Of a DNA stretch of 64,000 nucleotides, positions 33,620-42,426 are shown piece after piece. The notes under the pieces are model-generated. The model was not told the DNA's origin. It did not search any database and saw nothing but the letters and a program-made list of their open reading frames with translations. Source of the stretch: JAPKZH01 sp964537875 (GTDB lineage Bacteria; Acidobacteriota; Aminicenantia; Aminicenantales; UBA4085); contig CAZIDN010000009.1 in assembly GCA_964537875.1 (NCBI GenBank), forward strand, positions 23,273 through 87,272, written 5' to 3'. A program made the translations under genes and the position numbers. How positions within the stretch are numbered: the stretch's first letter is position 1; each line of letters begins with the position of its first letter.

Positions 33620-36145
33620 ATGATGATTCCCAATTTATCTTATTGGACCAGCCAGCCTCCCGAAAAGGCCCTGGAAAATTTGGAGTCGACTCCCCAGGGA
33701 TTGTCTGCGGCAGAGGCCGTGCTTCGGCTTAAAACATACGGACCGAACCGGATCAAGGCGAAAAAGAAGACGGGGATTGTCCCGCTTTTCTTGTCTCAGT
33801 TCAAGAGTCCGATCATCCTCATCCTTCTTTTTGCGGGGGTCCTATCCTTTTTTCTGCACGATCCGACCGACGGCGTGATCATCCTCATCATCATCCTCTT
33901 CAGCGGATTCCTGGGATTCTGGCAGGAAAAGGGCGCAGTGCGGACCGTTGATAAACTCCTGGCCGCCGTCGAGATTAAATGCGAGGTCCTCAGGGATGGC
34001 AGGCTCATGGACCTCGCCGTGGCGGAAATCGTCCCTGGAGACGTCGTCATCCTGCGTGCCGGAGATGCCGTGCCTGCTGACGGCTTGATCCTTGAATCCA
34101 AGGACCTTTTCGTCCAAGAGGCAACGCTGACCGGAGAGACTTTTCCTGTTGAAAAAAACGCCGGCATCGTGCCTCCGGGTGCCCCCCTGGCCCGGATGAC
34201 AAACGCCGTGTTCATGGGAACCCACATCGTCAGCGGAACGGCTAAAGCCCTTGTTCTCTCGACGGGGCGGCAGACGGAATTCGGGAAGATCTCAGACCGC
34301 CTCAGGCTCAGGCCTCCCGAGACAGAATTCGAACGCGGCATCCGCCGTTTCGGCAACCTGCTCATGGAAGTCACGCTTATCTTTGTCATGGTCATCTTCG
34401 CCGTCAATGTCTTTTTCGCCCGGCCCGTGCTCGATTCCTTCCTTTTCGCCATGGCCCTGGCCGTAGGCCTGACGCCGCAGCTGCTGCCGGCGATCATCAG
34501 CATCAACCTGGCTCACGGCGCCAGACAAATGGCCCAAGACAAAGTGATCGTCAAGCGGCTGGCCTCAATCGAAAACTTCGGAAGCATGAACGTCCTCTGT
34601 TCAGACAAAACAGGGACCTTGACCGAGGGCGTCATCAAAGTTCAGGCCGCCCTCGATGCAAAAGGCGTCGACAACGAGAAGGTGCTTTTCTACGCCTACC
34701 TCAACTCCGTGTATGAATCGGGCTTTACCAATCCCATCGATGAGGCCATTCGAAAATACCAAACGTTCGACCTTTCCATTAGTCAAAAGCTGGATGAAGT
34801 GCCCTACGATTTTATCCGCAAGCGACTGAGCATTCTCGTAGCCCTGGAGGGAAGACATCTCCTGATCACCAAGGGCGCTTTGCTGAATGTTTTGCAGGTG
34901 TGCTCGTCTGCCGAGACGACGGATGGGGCCGTGGTCCCCATAGCTGAAGTCCGGAAAGACATCGAAAGCCTTTATCAGCAGCTGGGCGGCAAAGGCCTGC
35001 GGACCCTAGGAGTCGCCTATAGCGATATGCGGGGTCAAACCGCCGTCTCGAAGTCCGACGAAAAGGACATGACATTTCTGGGGGTCCTAGCGTTTGCCGA
35101 TCCCATCAAACCCAATATCGCCCGCACCATTGAGGACTTAAAAAATTCCGGAATTTCCTTAAAGGTCATCACCGGCGATAACCGGCTCGTGGCCGGGGAC
35201 GTCGGACGCCAGGTCGGCCTGTCGAAACCGATGATTCTGACAGGCCCGGAGCTTTCGCATATGAGCGATGCCGCCCTCGTCAACCAGGTCCGCGAGGCGG
35301 ACGTCTTCGCCGAGATCGAGCCCAACCAAAAGGAGCGCATCATCCTGGCCCTGCAAAAAAGCGGCAACGTCGTCGGGTATTTGGGCGACGGCATCAATGA
35401 TACTCCCGCCCTCCATGCCGCCGATGTCGGGATCTCGGTGGACTCGGCCGTGGACGTGGCCAAAGAGGCTGCCGATATTGTCCTTCTTGAAAAAAACCTG
35501 GATGTCCTCGTCCGAGGCGTTCAGAACGGCAGGCGGACATTCGCCAACACGCTGAAATATGTCTTCATGGCGACCAGCGCGAACTTCGGCAATATGTTCA
35601 GCATGGCGGGTGCGTCGCTCTTCCTCCCGTTCCTCCCGCTCCTTCCCAAGCAGATCCTCCTGACGAACCTGCTGACGGACTTTCCGGAGATGAGCATCGC
35701 TGGCGACCGTGTCGACCCGGAAATGCTGGCCGGGCCGAAGCGCTGGAACATCAAATTTATCCGCAATTTTATGTTGACCTTCGGCCCGGTGAGCTCCGTC
35801 TTCGATTTTTTGACGTTCGGCGTTCTCCTCCTCCTGCTCCGCGCCTCGCAGGATCAATTCAGGACGGGATGGTTCATGGAATCGGTGATTTCGGCGTCCC
35901 TCATCGTTCTCGTCGTCCGGACACGCCGGCCGTTCATCCGGAGCCGGCCGGGAAAATATCTCCTGCTGTCCACGCTTTTTATCGCCGGTATCACGCTTGT
36001 CCTCCCCTACCTGCCGGTCGCGGTAGCCTTTGGATTTCGGCCCGTCCCCGTTTCCTTTTTCCCAGCCCTCGTGGCGATTCTTGTGCTCTATGTTTTATCC
36101 GCAGAGGTGGCCAAAAGAATTTTTTATAAGAAAATCAAATCCTGA
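33620..36145 (+). CDS. Magnesium-type P-type ATPase (MgtA/MgtB-like)
   Basis: The 841-residue protein is a P3B-like cation ATPase. It has an N-terminal cation-ATPase segment (QGLSAAEAVLRLKTYGPNRI), an actuator domain with ATLTGETFPVEK, and phosphorylation motif DKTGTLTEG with D329. The P domain has GDGINDTPAL, then VDVAKEAADIVLLEKNL. About ten membrane helices are placed as in MgtA. MgtA-type pumps import Mg2+; other divalent ions cannot be excluded. The gene is monocistronic with only a weak SD before tandem ATG codons. No Mg-sensing leader was recognised, and the 5' gap is dominated by a repeat. Confidence 0.9.
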   Translation: MMIPNLSYWTSQPPEKALENLESTPQGLSAAEAVLRLKTYGPNRIKAKKKTGIVPLFLSQFKSPIILILLFAGVLSFFLHDPTDGVIILIIILFSGFLGFWQEKGAVRTVDKLLAAVEIKCEVLRDGRLMDLAVAEIVPGDVVILRAGDAVPADGLILESKDLFVQEATLTGETFPVEKNAGIVPPGAPLARMTNAVFMGTHIVSGTAKALVLSTGRQTEFGKISDRLRLRPPETEFERGIRRFGNLLMEVTLIFVMVIFAVNVFFARPVLDSFLFAMALAVGLTPQLLPAIISINLAHGARQMAQDKVIVKRLASIENFGSMNVLCSDKTGTLTEGVIKVQAALDAKGVDNEKVLFYAYLNSVYESGFTNPIDEAIRKYQTFDLSISQKLDEVPYDFIRKRLSILVALEGRHLLITKGALLNVLQVCSSAETTDGAVVPIAEVRKDIESLYQQLGGKGLRTLGVAYSDMRGQTAVSKSDEKDMTFLGVLAFADPIKPNIARTIEDLKNSGISLKVITGDNRLVAGDVGRQVGLSKPMILTGPELSHMSDAALVNQVREADVFAEIEPNQKERIILALQKSGNVVGYLGDGINDTPALHAADVGISVDSAVDVAKEAADIVLLEKNLDVLVRGVQNGRRTFANTLKYVFMATSANFGNMFSMAGASLFLPFLPLLPKQILLTNLLTDFPEMSIAGDRVDPEMLAGPKRWNIKFIRNFMLTFGPVSSVFDFLTFGVLLLLLRASQDQFRTGWFMESVISASLIVLVVRTRRPFIRSRPGKYLLLSTLFIAGITLVLPYLPVAVAFGFRPVPVSFFPALVAILVLYVLSAEVAKRIFYKKIKS

Positions 36146-36307
36146 ATGGGCCCCATGAATCCAAAATTCAAGCGAAGGCTGCGCTGGCTTGGAATTGGCA
36201 GATAGTTGGCCACCCCTAAGAAAATCAAGGCCAAGAATTCGATCTGGAAAAGCCTGGGCGGATTTCTCAAATTCTTCGAGAAATTCTAAAAAGCTAAAAA
36301 ATAGAGC

Positions 36308-36335
36308 TTGACTTTTGCCTTGTATTATGTAATAT
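36308..36335 (+). promoter_or_regulatory. Predicted promoter of the Phd/PIN toxin-antitoxin operon
   Basis: TTGACT (36308-36313) is followed after 16 bases by TAATAT (36330-36335), in an AT-rich stretch, 25 bases before the antitoxin ATG. The leader would be very short and there is no clear SD. Confidence 0.5.
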
Positions 36336-36360
36336 ATGATTATCTTATTTTACATATAAA

Positions 36361-36672
36361 ATGGCAGAAGAAAAAATAGTCTCCGCGACAGATGCCGTCC
36401 GAAAATTTTCAGAGCTGTTGAATTTTGTAAGATATAAGGGGGAAAACTACCAAATCGTCAGGGGCGGAAAACCTGTCGCTGTTCTTCGCCCTGTAGAAAT
36501 GGCCCCAGAAGCCCCGCCCCATGCGGAATTTGAAACCAAGTCCCTTTCGGAATTTAAGAAGCTGATGAAGAATCTGCCCAAGCTGGGCGCCGAGGTTGAG
36601 AATTTCGAACGCGACATCAAAAAAGTCCTGCAGTTCCAGCCCTCCCTTCCCAAGAAAAGCCCGTGGGAATAA
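36361..36672 (+). CDS. Antitoxin, Phd/YefM-like
   Basis: The 103-residue protein has the Phd/YefM N-terminal DNA-binding fold: VSATDAVRKFSELLNFVRYKGENYQIVRGGKPVAVLRPV. A C-terminal basic/acidic tail of about 45 residues would wrap the toxin. It overlaps the PIN gene downstream by 10 bases. It should repress its own AT-rich promoter and neutralise the toxin. Confidence 0.82.
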   Translation: MAEEKIVSATDAVRKFSELLNFVRYKGENYQIVRGGKPVAVLRPVEMAPEAPPHAEFETKSLSEFKKLMKNLPKLGAEVENFERDIKKVLQFQPSLPKKSPWE

Positions 36673-37070
36673 TCTTCGACACGAGCACCCTGATCGGTCT
36701 GGAGAGGACTTCTTTAAGTCTCGAAAAACTCGTCAAGGGCAGGGAGAGCGAGCCTTTCGGCATCAGCATGATATCGGTTTCTGAACTTCTCCATGCGGTC
36801 CATCGGGCGGATTCGGAGGCAAGGCGCGAGCAGCGCGAGGCCTTTGTCGAGAAAACCCTGGAGATCTTTCCCCTCTATCCATTCGACTTGAGTGCCTCGC
36901 GTGTCTACGCCAGGCTTTGGGCCCAGTTCATCAAGAAAGGAGTTGTCGTCGGCACCCATGACCTCATGATCGCCTCGACCTGCTTGTCTCTAGGATTCTC
37001 CGTCCTCACGGCCGAGATCAGAGATTACAGGAAAATCGAAGGCCTTCGGATCGAAGAATTTCCGTCTTGA
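36663..37070 (+). CDS. PIN-domain ribonuclease toxin (VapC-like)
   Basis: The 135-residue protein starts at GTG 36663 inside the antitoxin gene. It has the PIN acidic residues in order: D6 (IFDTSTLIG), E41 (ISVSELL), D100 (GTHDLMIAS) and D121 near the C-terminus. VapC toxins cut tRNA or rRNA when released from the antitoxin. Coupled translation by overlap keeps the antitoxin in excess. The catalytic site looks complete. Confidence 0.85.
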   Translation: MGIIFDTSTLIGLERTSLSLEKLVKGRESEPFGISMISVSELLHAVHRADSEARREQREAFVEKTLEIFPLYPFDLSASRVYARLWAQFIKKGVVVGTHDLMIASTCLSLGFSVLTAEIRDYRKIEGLRIEEFPS

Positions 37071-37084
37071 CCCTCTTATTTCAG

Positions 37085-39247
37085 TTACATCTCGACCAAG
37101 CCGGCCAGCTTCAGGATCTGGAGATAGTTCAGGATCCCCTGAACGGTCGACTTTCTCTGGGCCTGGGCATCCATCAGTTTCATGATGTCTAAGACATTAT
37201 GCTTTCCGTTGATGAGGAGCTGGAGCTCGCCCGTGCTGGACACTTCGGAGGCGTATGGATATTTGGCTTTTTCGGCCGCCGGAACGCCGTCGATATATTT
37301 TCTGTAGCCCTGATAGCCGCCTTCTGTGACCTTGGCCGTTGGCCTCGGAATGATCTTGACGGCCTTTTTCTCAAGGTCCGTCAAGGCGATCACGACCGGC
37401 TTCTGGCCCAGCCGGCGCGCTACTGCCTCCATATGAGCCTGGAGCGCCGCCAGATTGGCATTCCCCACGGCATCGACCGTCTTCTTCATCTGCAGGATGT
37501 AGTTTCCGATCGCCGCTTTATCCGTCGCCAGCTCGAGGATCGAATCGAGCGTGTCTTTTTCATTCAACACGGCACCTTCCACATAGGTCCGGGCCGACTT
37601 GTAAGAATCCGCCAGCGTCTCGGCTTTCGCCCCGTTTAGGATTTCCAGGGCTACGACAAACTGGTGCCCGATGCGCCGGGTGGCGTTGCTCGCCGCCTCG
37701 CCCGCAATCTTGATGGCCATATTGTCGTCGGCGTTGGCGACCGTGTAGGCGCCGGCCGCGCCGATCGCCGCCGCCCGCTTCAACTGGGTCGCGTCGGACT
37801 TGTCGGGCAGATCTCCCGAAGTATGATACCAGCGGTCCGGCCAGGCGATCATCATGACACCGGGAACCTGGACGCCCCAGTCGTTGAACACCTCGTGGTC
37901 CGACGCGCCGTAATGGGTTTCGATGGAATAATAAAACGGCTCGTCGGCGCCGAACGGGGCCACGATCCGGACCGGGACTTTATTGAACCCGCTCCGGTTC
38001 TGGATGCGCTCGCGGTTCCCCTCTCCGACATACCGGTAAAGGTTTTCCATGACATCGTTGATGTAGTGGGGATTGCCGTAGGTCGTCCTCATCAGGCACA
38101 TGAAGGCCTGGTTCTTGCTCAGCCATTCGCCGACCATGTCCATGTTGATATTGCAGAGCGTTTTGTCCATGATCGCCTTATTGGCCTTGACCCACAGGCT
38201 CGTCCCGGAGAACTCCGGGCCCCAGAGGAAACGGATCGTCCGCTTCGGCTTGGGCAGCCGGCCTTCTTGGATGAGCGTGTTGAGGATGCGGCCGGCTTCC
38301 AGGATTGTCGCGCTTCCCGACGTGTTATCGTTAGCCCCGAACTTCGACATGCCCTCAAAGAGATGGGCGGAGAAAATGACTTCGCCAGCCGTGGGGTCCG
38401 TGCCGGGAATATAGGCCACGACATTTTCCAACTTGTATTTTTCCTGCTTGGGCTCGACCTGGGCGCGAACGGTGATCTTCTCTCCGGCCATAAGCCTCTG
38501 CTTGAGAATATCTCCTTCGCGGACGGGGAGTTGAAAGCCGAACTTGGGCTTCGGCGGAGGCGGAGGAGGCGTCTGCGGCTGGGCGGCCTGGGCAGGCTGC
38601 CCGGGACCTCCCCTCATTCCACGGAAACTGGCGATTCCTGCCCACCCCATTTGGAGCGGGTCAAAATAGGGCCGGGACATGCTGATCCCGATGACGCCCA
38701 AGGCTCCCTTCTGCAAGCAGGCCAGGTTATGCACGGCGCCAAGGCTTCCCTCGGTCACCACAATCTTCCCTTCCACTTTGGCCGCTTCGATTTCGGCAGT
38801 AGTTCCCCGGCCTACCCAGACCAATTCGCCCGTCACATCCGTCGCGGAGCTCCCCGAAGCGAGCATCGGGACCATGTCTCTCATGGACGCCAATTTCTGG
38901 CGCCTCGGGGTGACTTCCCACAGCTCGCCTTTGACGCCGTCCCAGGTTTCGCCGCCCGGATAGGAGACGATCTCCGCGCCGGCCAGCCCGTACTGTTTCA
39001 GTTTTTTCATGATGACCTGGGTTTCCAAAAACGGCCCCGCGTACTCCTCCGACATCCGGTCGCGGTTGTAACCGTTGATATCGATGATCGTGTTGAGGGC
39101 GGTCTCGCCCGAAGCCTCGCCGACGATCTCATCGATCTCGTTTTTGGGAAGCAGCGTCCAATACAGCCAGGGCGTGTATTGGGCTGCCGCCAGGCCTAAA
39201 ACCACCAAGAGCGAGAGGGCCAGAATGATAAGCTTCTTTTTGTCCAT
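37085..39247 (-). CDS. Exported M28-family zinc peptidase with PA domain
   Basis: ATG 39247 with GAGGAGG upstream is chosen; the frame extends to 39370 but that part is not conserved. A leader (KKLIILALSLLVVLGLAAAQ) is followed by a protease-associated (PA) type domain with LVWVGRGTTAEIEAAKVEGKIVV at about residues 130-230. A Pro-rich linker precedes the M28 domain. Its metal ligands are in IFSAHLFEG and GANDNTSGSATILEA, WGPEFSGT replaces the usual EE pair region, and NMDMVGE and WYHTSGD follow. It probably removes N-terminal residues from peptides in the periplasm. The M24 peptidase gene upstream points in the same direction, so both likely serve peptide use. Confidence 0.85.
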   Translation of the reverse strand: MDKKKLIILALSLLVVLGLAAAQYTPWLYWTLLPKNEIDEIVGEASGETALNTIIDINGYNRDRMSEEYAGPFLETQVIMKKLKQYGLAGAEIVSYPGGETWDGVKGELWEVTPRRQKLASMRDMVPMLASGSSATDVTGELVWVGRGTTAEIEAAKVEGKIVVTEGSLGAVHNLACLQKGALGVIGISMSRPYFDPLQMGWAGIASFRGMRGGPGQPAQAAQPQTPPPPPPKPKFGFQLPVREGDILKQRLMAGEKITVRAQVEPKQEKYKLENVVAYIPGTDPTAGEVIFSAHLFEGMSKFGANDNTSGSATILEAGRILNTLIQEGRLPKPKRTIRFLWGPEFSGTSLWVKANKAIMDKTLCNINMDMVGEWLSKNQAFMCLMRTTYGNPHYINDVMENLYRYVGEGNRERIQNRSGFNKVPVRIVAPFGADEPFYYSIETHYGASDHEVFNDWGVQVPGVMMIAWPDRWYHTSGDLPDKSDATQLKRAAAIGAAGAYTVANADDNMAIKIAGEAASNATRRIGHQFVVALEILNGAKAETLADSYKSARTYVEGAVLNEKDTLDSILELATDKAAIGNYILQMKKTVDAVGNANLAALQAHMEAVARRLGQKPVVIALTDLEKKAVKIIPRPTAKVTEGGYQGYRKYIDGVPAAEKAKYPYASEVSSTGELQLLINGKHNVLDIMKLMDAQAQRKSTVQGILNYLQILKLAGLVEM

Positions 39248-39287
39248 GAGTCCTCCTCTATTAGGATTACGAAAAAAGGGGTGGGGT

Positions 39288-39346
39288 GGTTCTATCTTTT
39301 TCCCCAACGTGCTATTTTTGGGAGCTAAAACAAAAGATAGAAGCGT
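39288..39346. repeat. Palindrome GGTTCTATCTTTT type
   Basis: GGTTCTATCTTTT (39288-39300) is answered by AAAAGATAGAAGC (39332-39344). It occupies the 109-base gap between the M24 and M28 genes. A related palindrome (GGGTTCTATTTT / AAAATAGAACTGTCCC) is at 59101-59150. These resemble RAYT-associated REP palindromes. Confidence 0.55.
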
Positions 39347-39356
39347 CCGCATTTTT

Positions 39357-40616
39357 TTATTGATCCGCAAACGGTTGGTCGATAGACACGGCTTCCATAC
39401 CGCCCAGGAAGCGGCTGCCGTTTTCCGTGACGACCATGCAGTCCTCGGTCCGGACGCCGAATTCTCCGTAGATGTAGATTCCAGGCTCGTTGCTGAAGGT
39501 CATGCCGGGCAGGAGCTTCAGCATGTTGCCCTTCACGAGATAGGGATATTCATGCCCTTCCACCCCGATGCCGTGGCCGACCCTGTGGGCAAAATATTTA
39601 TAGCCGGGCCCGTAGCCCGCCTCTTCGACGACCTTGCGGGCGGCGGCATCCACATCTTCGCAGCGGACGCCCGGCCGTGCCGCCCGCAGCGCCGCCGTCT
39701 GCGCTTTTTTGACGATGTCCCAGACAGCCCGCTGCCGATCCGTCGGCTTACCGAGAACGACGGTCCGGGTCACATCCGACCGAAAACCCTCGACGCCGCA
39801 GCCGCCGTCGACCATGACCACATCGCCGTCGCGAAGTGTTCGCGGGACTCTCGACCCGTGCGGAAAAGCCGTGCCGGCGCCGAACTGAGGCCCCCCGCCC
39901 CCGCTCGCTCCCATCTTCGAATGGGCGCTGCTGATGAGAGCCGACAGATCGCGCTGACTCATGCCTTCCCGGAGCTGTTTGAATCCTTCCCGGTAGGCCA
40001 GCTTGGTGATCTTGTTGGCCAGGTCCATATAGGCGATTTCCTTTTCCGTTTTCGTGCCCCGGCAGCCCTCTGTGACGACCGCGCCGTCGACCAGTTCCAG
40101 CCCCGGAGCGTCCCGGCCGATTCCGAAATAGACAAACGCGCTGGTGGACGGATTGATGCCCAGGCGTCCGCTTCCGACGCCCAGATCCTTCATGATTCCG
40201 GCGATGAGCTTATAGGGGCTTTCATGCTCCTCCCAGACGCGTATTTGCTGGCCGGGTGGGATGAGCTCTTCGGCCCGCTCAAGCTCAAAGGCCGGGCAGA
40301 CCCAGACGGGACTTCCTTTGCGGCCGACCAGGGCGCCGAAGGTCCGCTCGCTGGTCCCCCAGCCGACCGTCGTGAAATAGACCAGGTTCGTGCTGCCGGT
40401 CAAAAACAATCCGTCGACCTTGTGGGCAGCCATCAATCCTCTGGCTTTCTCCAGCCGTGCTTCGTAATCTTCGGGCGCCAAGGGCTTGACTCCAGCCGTC
40501 ATGTTTTCCAGCTTGGCCATTTCCGCCGCGGGCTCCTGCGAAAAAATATTTCTCACAAAGCCGAACGTCGCGATGGAAAGGCCTCCGATCTTTAAAAAAT
40601 GCCGGCGAGATGCCAT
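39357..40616 (-). CDS. Tat-exported M24 metallopeptidase (Xaa-Pro aminopeptidase-like)
   Basis: The start is ATG 40616 with AAGGAG upstream; it opens into a twin-arginine leader (MASRRHFLKIGGLSIATFGF). An N-terminal creatinase-like domain is followed by the pita-bread domain. The M24 ligands are DGGCGVEGFRSDVTRT (two Asp), HRVGHGIGVEGHE (His), FSNEPGIY (Glu) and RTEDCMVV (Glu). Such enzymes cleave the N-terminal residue before proline. Tat export fits a metal-loaded enzyme folded in the cytoplasm. It is divergent from tatA. Confidence 0.88.
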   Translation of the reverse strand: MASRRHFLKIGGLSIATFGFVRNIFSQEPAAEMAKLENMTAGVKPLAPEDYEARLEKARGLMAAHKVDGLFLTGSTNLVYFTTVGWGTSERTFGALVGRKGSPVWVCPAFELERAEELIPPGQQIRVWEEHESPYKLIAGIMKDLGVGSGRLGINPSTSAFVYFGIGRDAPGLELVDGAVVTEGCRGTKTEKEIAYMDLANKITKLAYREGFKQLREGMSQRDLSALISSAHSKMGASGGGGPQFGAGTAFPHGSRVPRTLRDGDVVMVDGGCGVEGFRSDVTRTVVLGKPTDRQRAVWDIVKKAQTAALRAARPGVRCEDVDAAARKVVEEAGYGPGYKYFAHRVGHGIGVEGHEYPYLVKGNMLKLLPGMTFSNEPGIYIYGEFGVRTEDCMVVTENGSRFLGGMEAVSIDQPFADQ

Positions 40617-40772
40617 GTGTCGACTCCTTTGAGTGGGGGCGAGAAAAATGGATGGGAAAGGCCGCCCATCTTTAAAAATTCTCATAGACAGGTCTTAAAC
40701 GTATATCACCGGCAACACTTGATGTCAAATATCTCACATTTGTTGGGGCTTAGTCCGGGAGCATTTCTAAAT

Positions 40773-40914
40773 AAGTGATTGCAAGGAGGCGTCTGCATCA
40801 CCCCATAGGCCCCCATAGCGGAGGGGGGGCCCATCGGTTTTTCGATGGGGGGAACCGACGGGACTGGTTCCCAAGGGGGCCGGGGGTGATGCAGACGCCT
40901 CCTTGCAATCACTT
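40773..40914. mobile_element. Core element C, copy 1, inside perfect 32-bp inverted arms
   Basis: The left arm 40773-40804 and right arm 40883-40914 are exact reverse complements (start AAGTGATTGCAAGGAGGCG). The 78-base core has CCCCCATAGCGGAGGGGG, a CCCATCGG/CGATGGGG hairpin and GGAACC-GACGGGACT-GGTTCC. The same core is at 43382-43467, but there the arms have an unrelated sequence. The element fills most of the 420-base gap between the divergent M24 and tatA genes; nothing codes there. Confidence 0.7.
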
Positions 40915-40947
40915 AAAGGGAGACCCTATCGCCTAGTCCCCATAGCA

Positions 40948-40976
40948 TTGACTTTTCGAGCCGACTAAAGTACCTT
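40948..40976 (+). promoter_or_regulatory. Possible promoter of the tatA operon
   Basis: TTGACT (40948-40953) is followed after 17 bases by TACCTT (40971-40976), about 60 bases before tatA. The -35 box is good and the -10 box weak. Confidence 0.35.
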
Positions 40977-41036
40977 GTAACTGATAAAGTCTTGGCCCCC
41001 AATCCGATTGAAGCTAAGCCTTCGAAGGAGGTATAG

Positions 41037-41237
41037 ATGTTACTATTTGGCACGGTCGGACCGCAGGAACTCCTCATCGTCTTGCTCATCGTGATCCTCA
41101 TCTTCGGTGCGCGCAAACTTCCCGATCTCGGGAAATCCCTGGGCGAAGGAATCAAGAATTTCAAGAGCTCCATCGGCGGCAAAGATAAAGACAAGGACAA
41201 CCCGCCCGATAAGACCCAACCCCCCACAAAGGACTAA
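41037..41237 (+). CDS. tatA: Twin-arginine translocase subunit TatA/TatE
   Basis: The 66-residue protein has the short N-terminal membrane helix (QELLIVLLIVILIFG), the hinge and amphipathic helix ARKLPDLGKSLGEGIKNFKSS, and a charged Lys/Asp/Pro tail. TatA oligomers form the pore that moves folded proteins with RR leaders across the inner membrane. GGAGG lies just upstream. Its stop shares one base with the start of the methyltransferase gene. No tatB or tatC is present here. Confidence 0.92.
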   Translation: MLLFGTVGPQELLIVLLIVILIFGARKLPDLGKSLGEGIKNFKSSIGGKDKDKDNPPDKTQPPTKD

Positions 41238-42424
41238 TGAAGCGGACGATCGAGAAGCTCAGCCAGGAGCGGAGAGAGAAAGAAGAACAGTTTGCTGAAA
41301 AGCTTGCCGAGCTTAAACGAGACAGCCTCTCCCTCGAGCATCTCGAAGAACGCCTCAAGACCTTAGAATTTCCCGCCCCTTCAGAAAAAAAGCAACTTTT
41401 TACCTCAAAAATAAAACCCTCTCCCTCCGACGGCAAGAATCTCCGGGACCTTCTTATCCAAGCTTTCGGCCTGACCAAAAAAATTTCCACGTCCGTCGCG
41501 GACGTCCTCAAACTCCAGGACTCCCTGGCCGACGCCAGGGACAAGGAATGGGACGCCCTCGGCAACAACCACGTCGGGATGATCTTTAAAAGCATGGAAT
41601 GGCGGGTGGACAAGCTCTCTTCAGAATACGAAGACGTCAAGCTTTTGATGAAAAAATTTCTGCTCCTCAGGGACCAGTTGAACAGGCTCCTGGCGCTCCT
41701 CGAAGCGAAGAAAATGCCGTTCCCGGCTCAGGTCCGGGAAATCCTGGAGCCTCTGGAAGATGCGGTGTATACGGGGTTTGAAAACAGGTTCCGCGGCTAC
41801 GAAGAGGAGATCAAAAAACAGCAGGAGGGCTATATCCCCTATTTCCGGAAAGGGGGAAAAGTCCTGGACCTGGGCTGCGGACGCGGCGAATTTCTCGAGC
41901 TTCTTCAGAAAAACGGGATCCAAGGAACCGGCATCGACGGCAACAGCCAGATGACTGATATATGCCTGGACAAAGGACTGGACTGCCGGAAAGGAGATAT
42001 CCTGGGGCTCCTGGCGGAATGGCCGGACGCCTCCCTCGACGGCATCTTTTCTTCCCAAGTGATCGAGCACCTGCCTCCGCCCTACCTGAAAAAGATGATC
42101 GACATCTGCCAGTTCAAGCTCGCCCCCTCCGGAGTGCTGATCCTGGAGACCATCAATCCCACCTCCGTTTTCGCGCTAGTCCAGATCTATTACCTGGACC
42201 TTTCCCATGAGAGGCCCGTTCACCCTCAGGCGCTGAAGTTCCTGATGGAAAGCGCCGGCTTCGAGGACGTCCGGATCCAGTACTCCGCCGAGCTCGGAAC
42301 CGACAGGCTCCAGAACCTCCCCGGTGCCGACGAGGCCAGCAGTATTCTCAACCGGAATATCGACCGCCTGAACAGCCTTCTCTACGCGGCGCCGAACTAT
42401 GCCGCGATCGGCAGAAAGAGGTGA
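41237..42424 (+). CDS. Coiled-coil SAM-dependent methyltransferase
   Basis: The 395-residue protein has a charged coiled coil of about 70 residues at the N-terminus, a helical middle, and a class I methyltransferase domain from about residue 205. Motif I is VLDLGCGRGEFLELL, with GIDGN as the acidic loop and SSQVIEHLPPPYL as motif IV-like. This combination resembles methyltransferases of surface-polysaccharide clusters (WbdD-like or O-antigen-capping). The target is unknown. It is coupled to tatA upstream and abuts the ROK kinase gene. Confidence 0.78.
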   Translation: MKRTIEKLSQERREKEEQFAEKLAELKRDSLSLEHLEERLKTLEFPAPSEKKQLFTSKIKPSPSDGKNLRDLLIQAFGLTKKISTSVADVLKLQDSLADARDKEWDALGNNHVGMIFKSMEWRVDKLSSEYEDVKLLMKKFLLLRDQLNRLLALLEAKKMPFPAQVREILEPLEDAVYTGFENRFRGYEEEIKKQQEGYIPYFRKGGKVLDLGCGRGEFLELLQKNGIQGTGIDGNSQMTDICLDKGLDCRKGDILGLLAEWPDASLDGIFSSQVIEHLPPPYLKKMIDICQFKLAPSGVLILETINPTSVFALVQIYYLDLSHERPVHPQALKFLMESAGFEDVRIQYSAELGTDRLQNLPGADEASSILNRNIDRLNSLLYAAPNYAAIGRKR

Positions 42425-42426
42425 CC

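Noticed and set aside
37664..39199. Plus-strand frame of 511 codons opposite the M28 peptidase
   Set aside because: The minus strand has leader, PA domain and metal motifs; the plus frame has none and is a mirror of codon bias.
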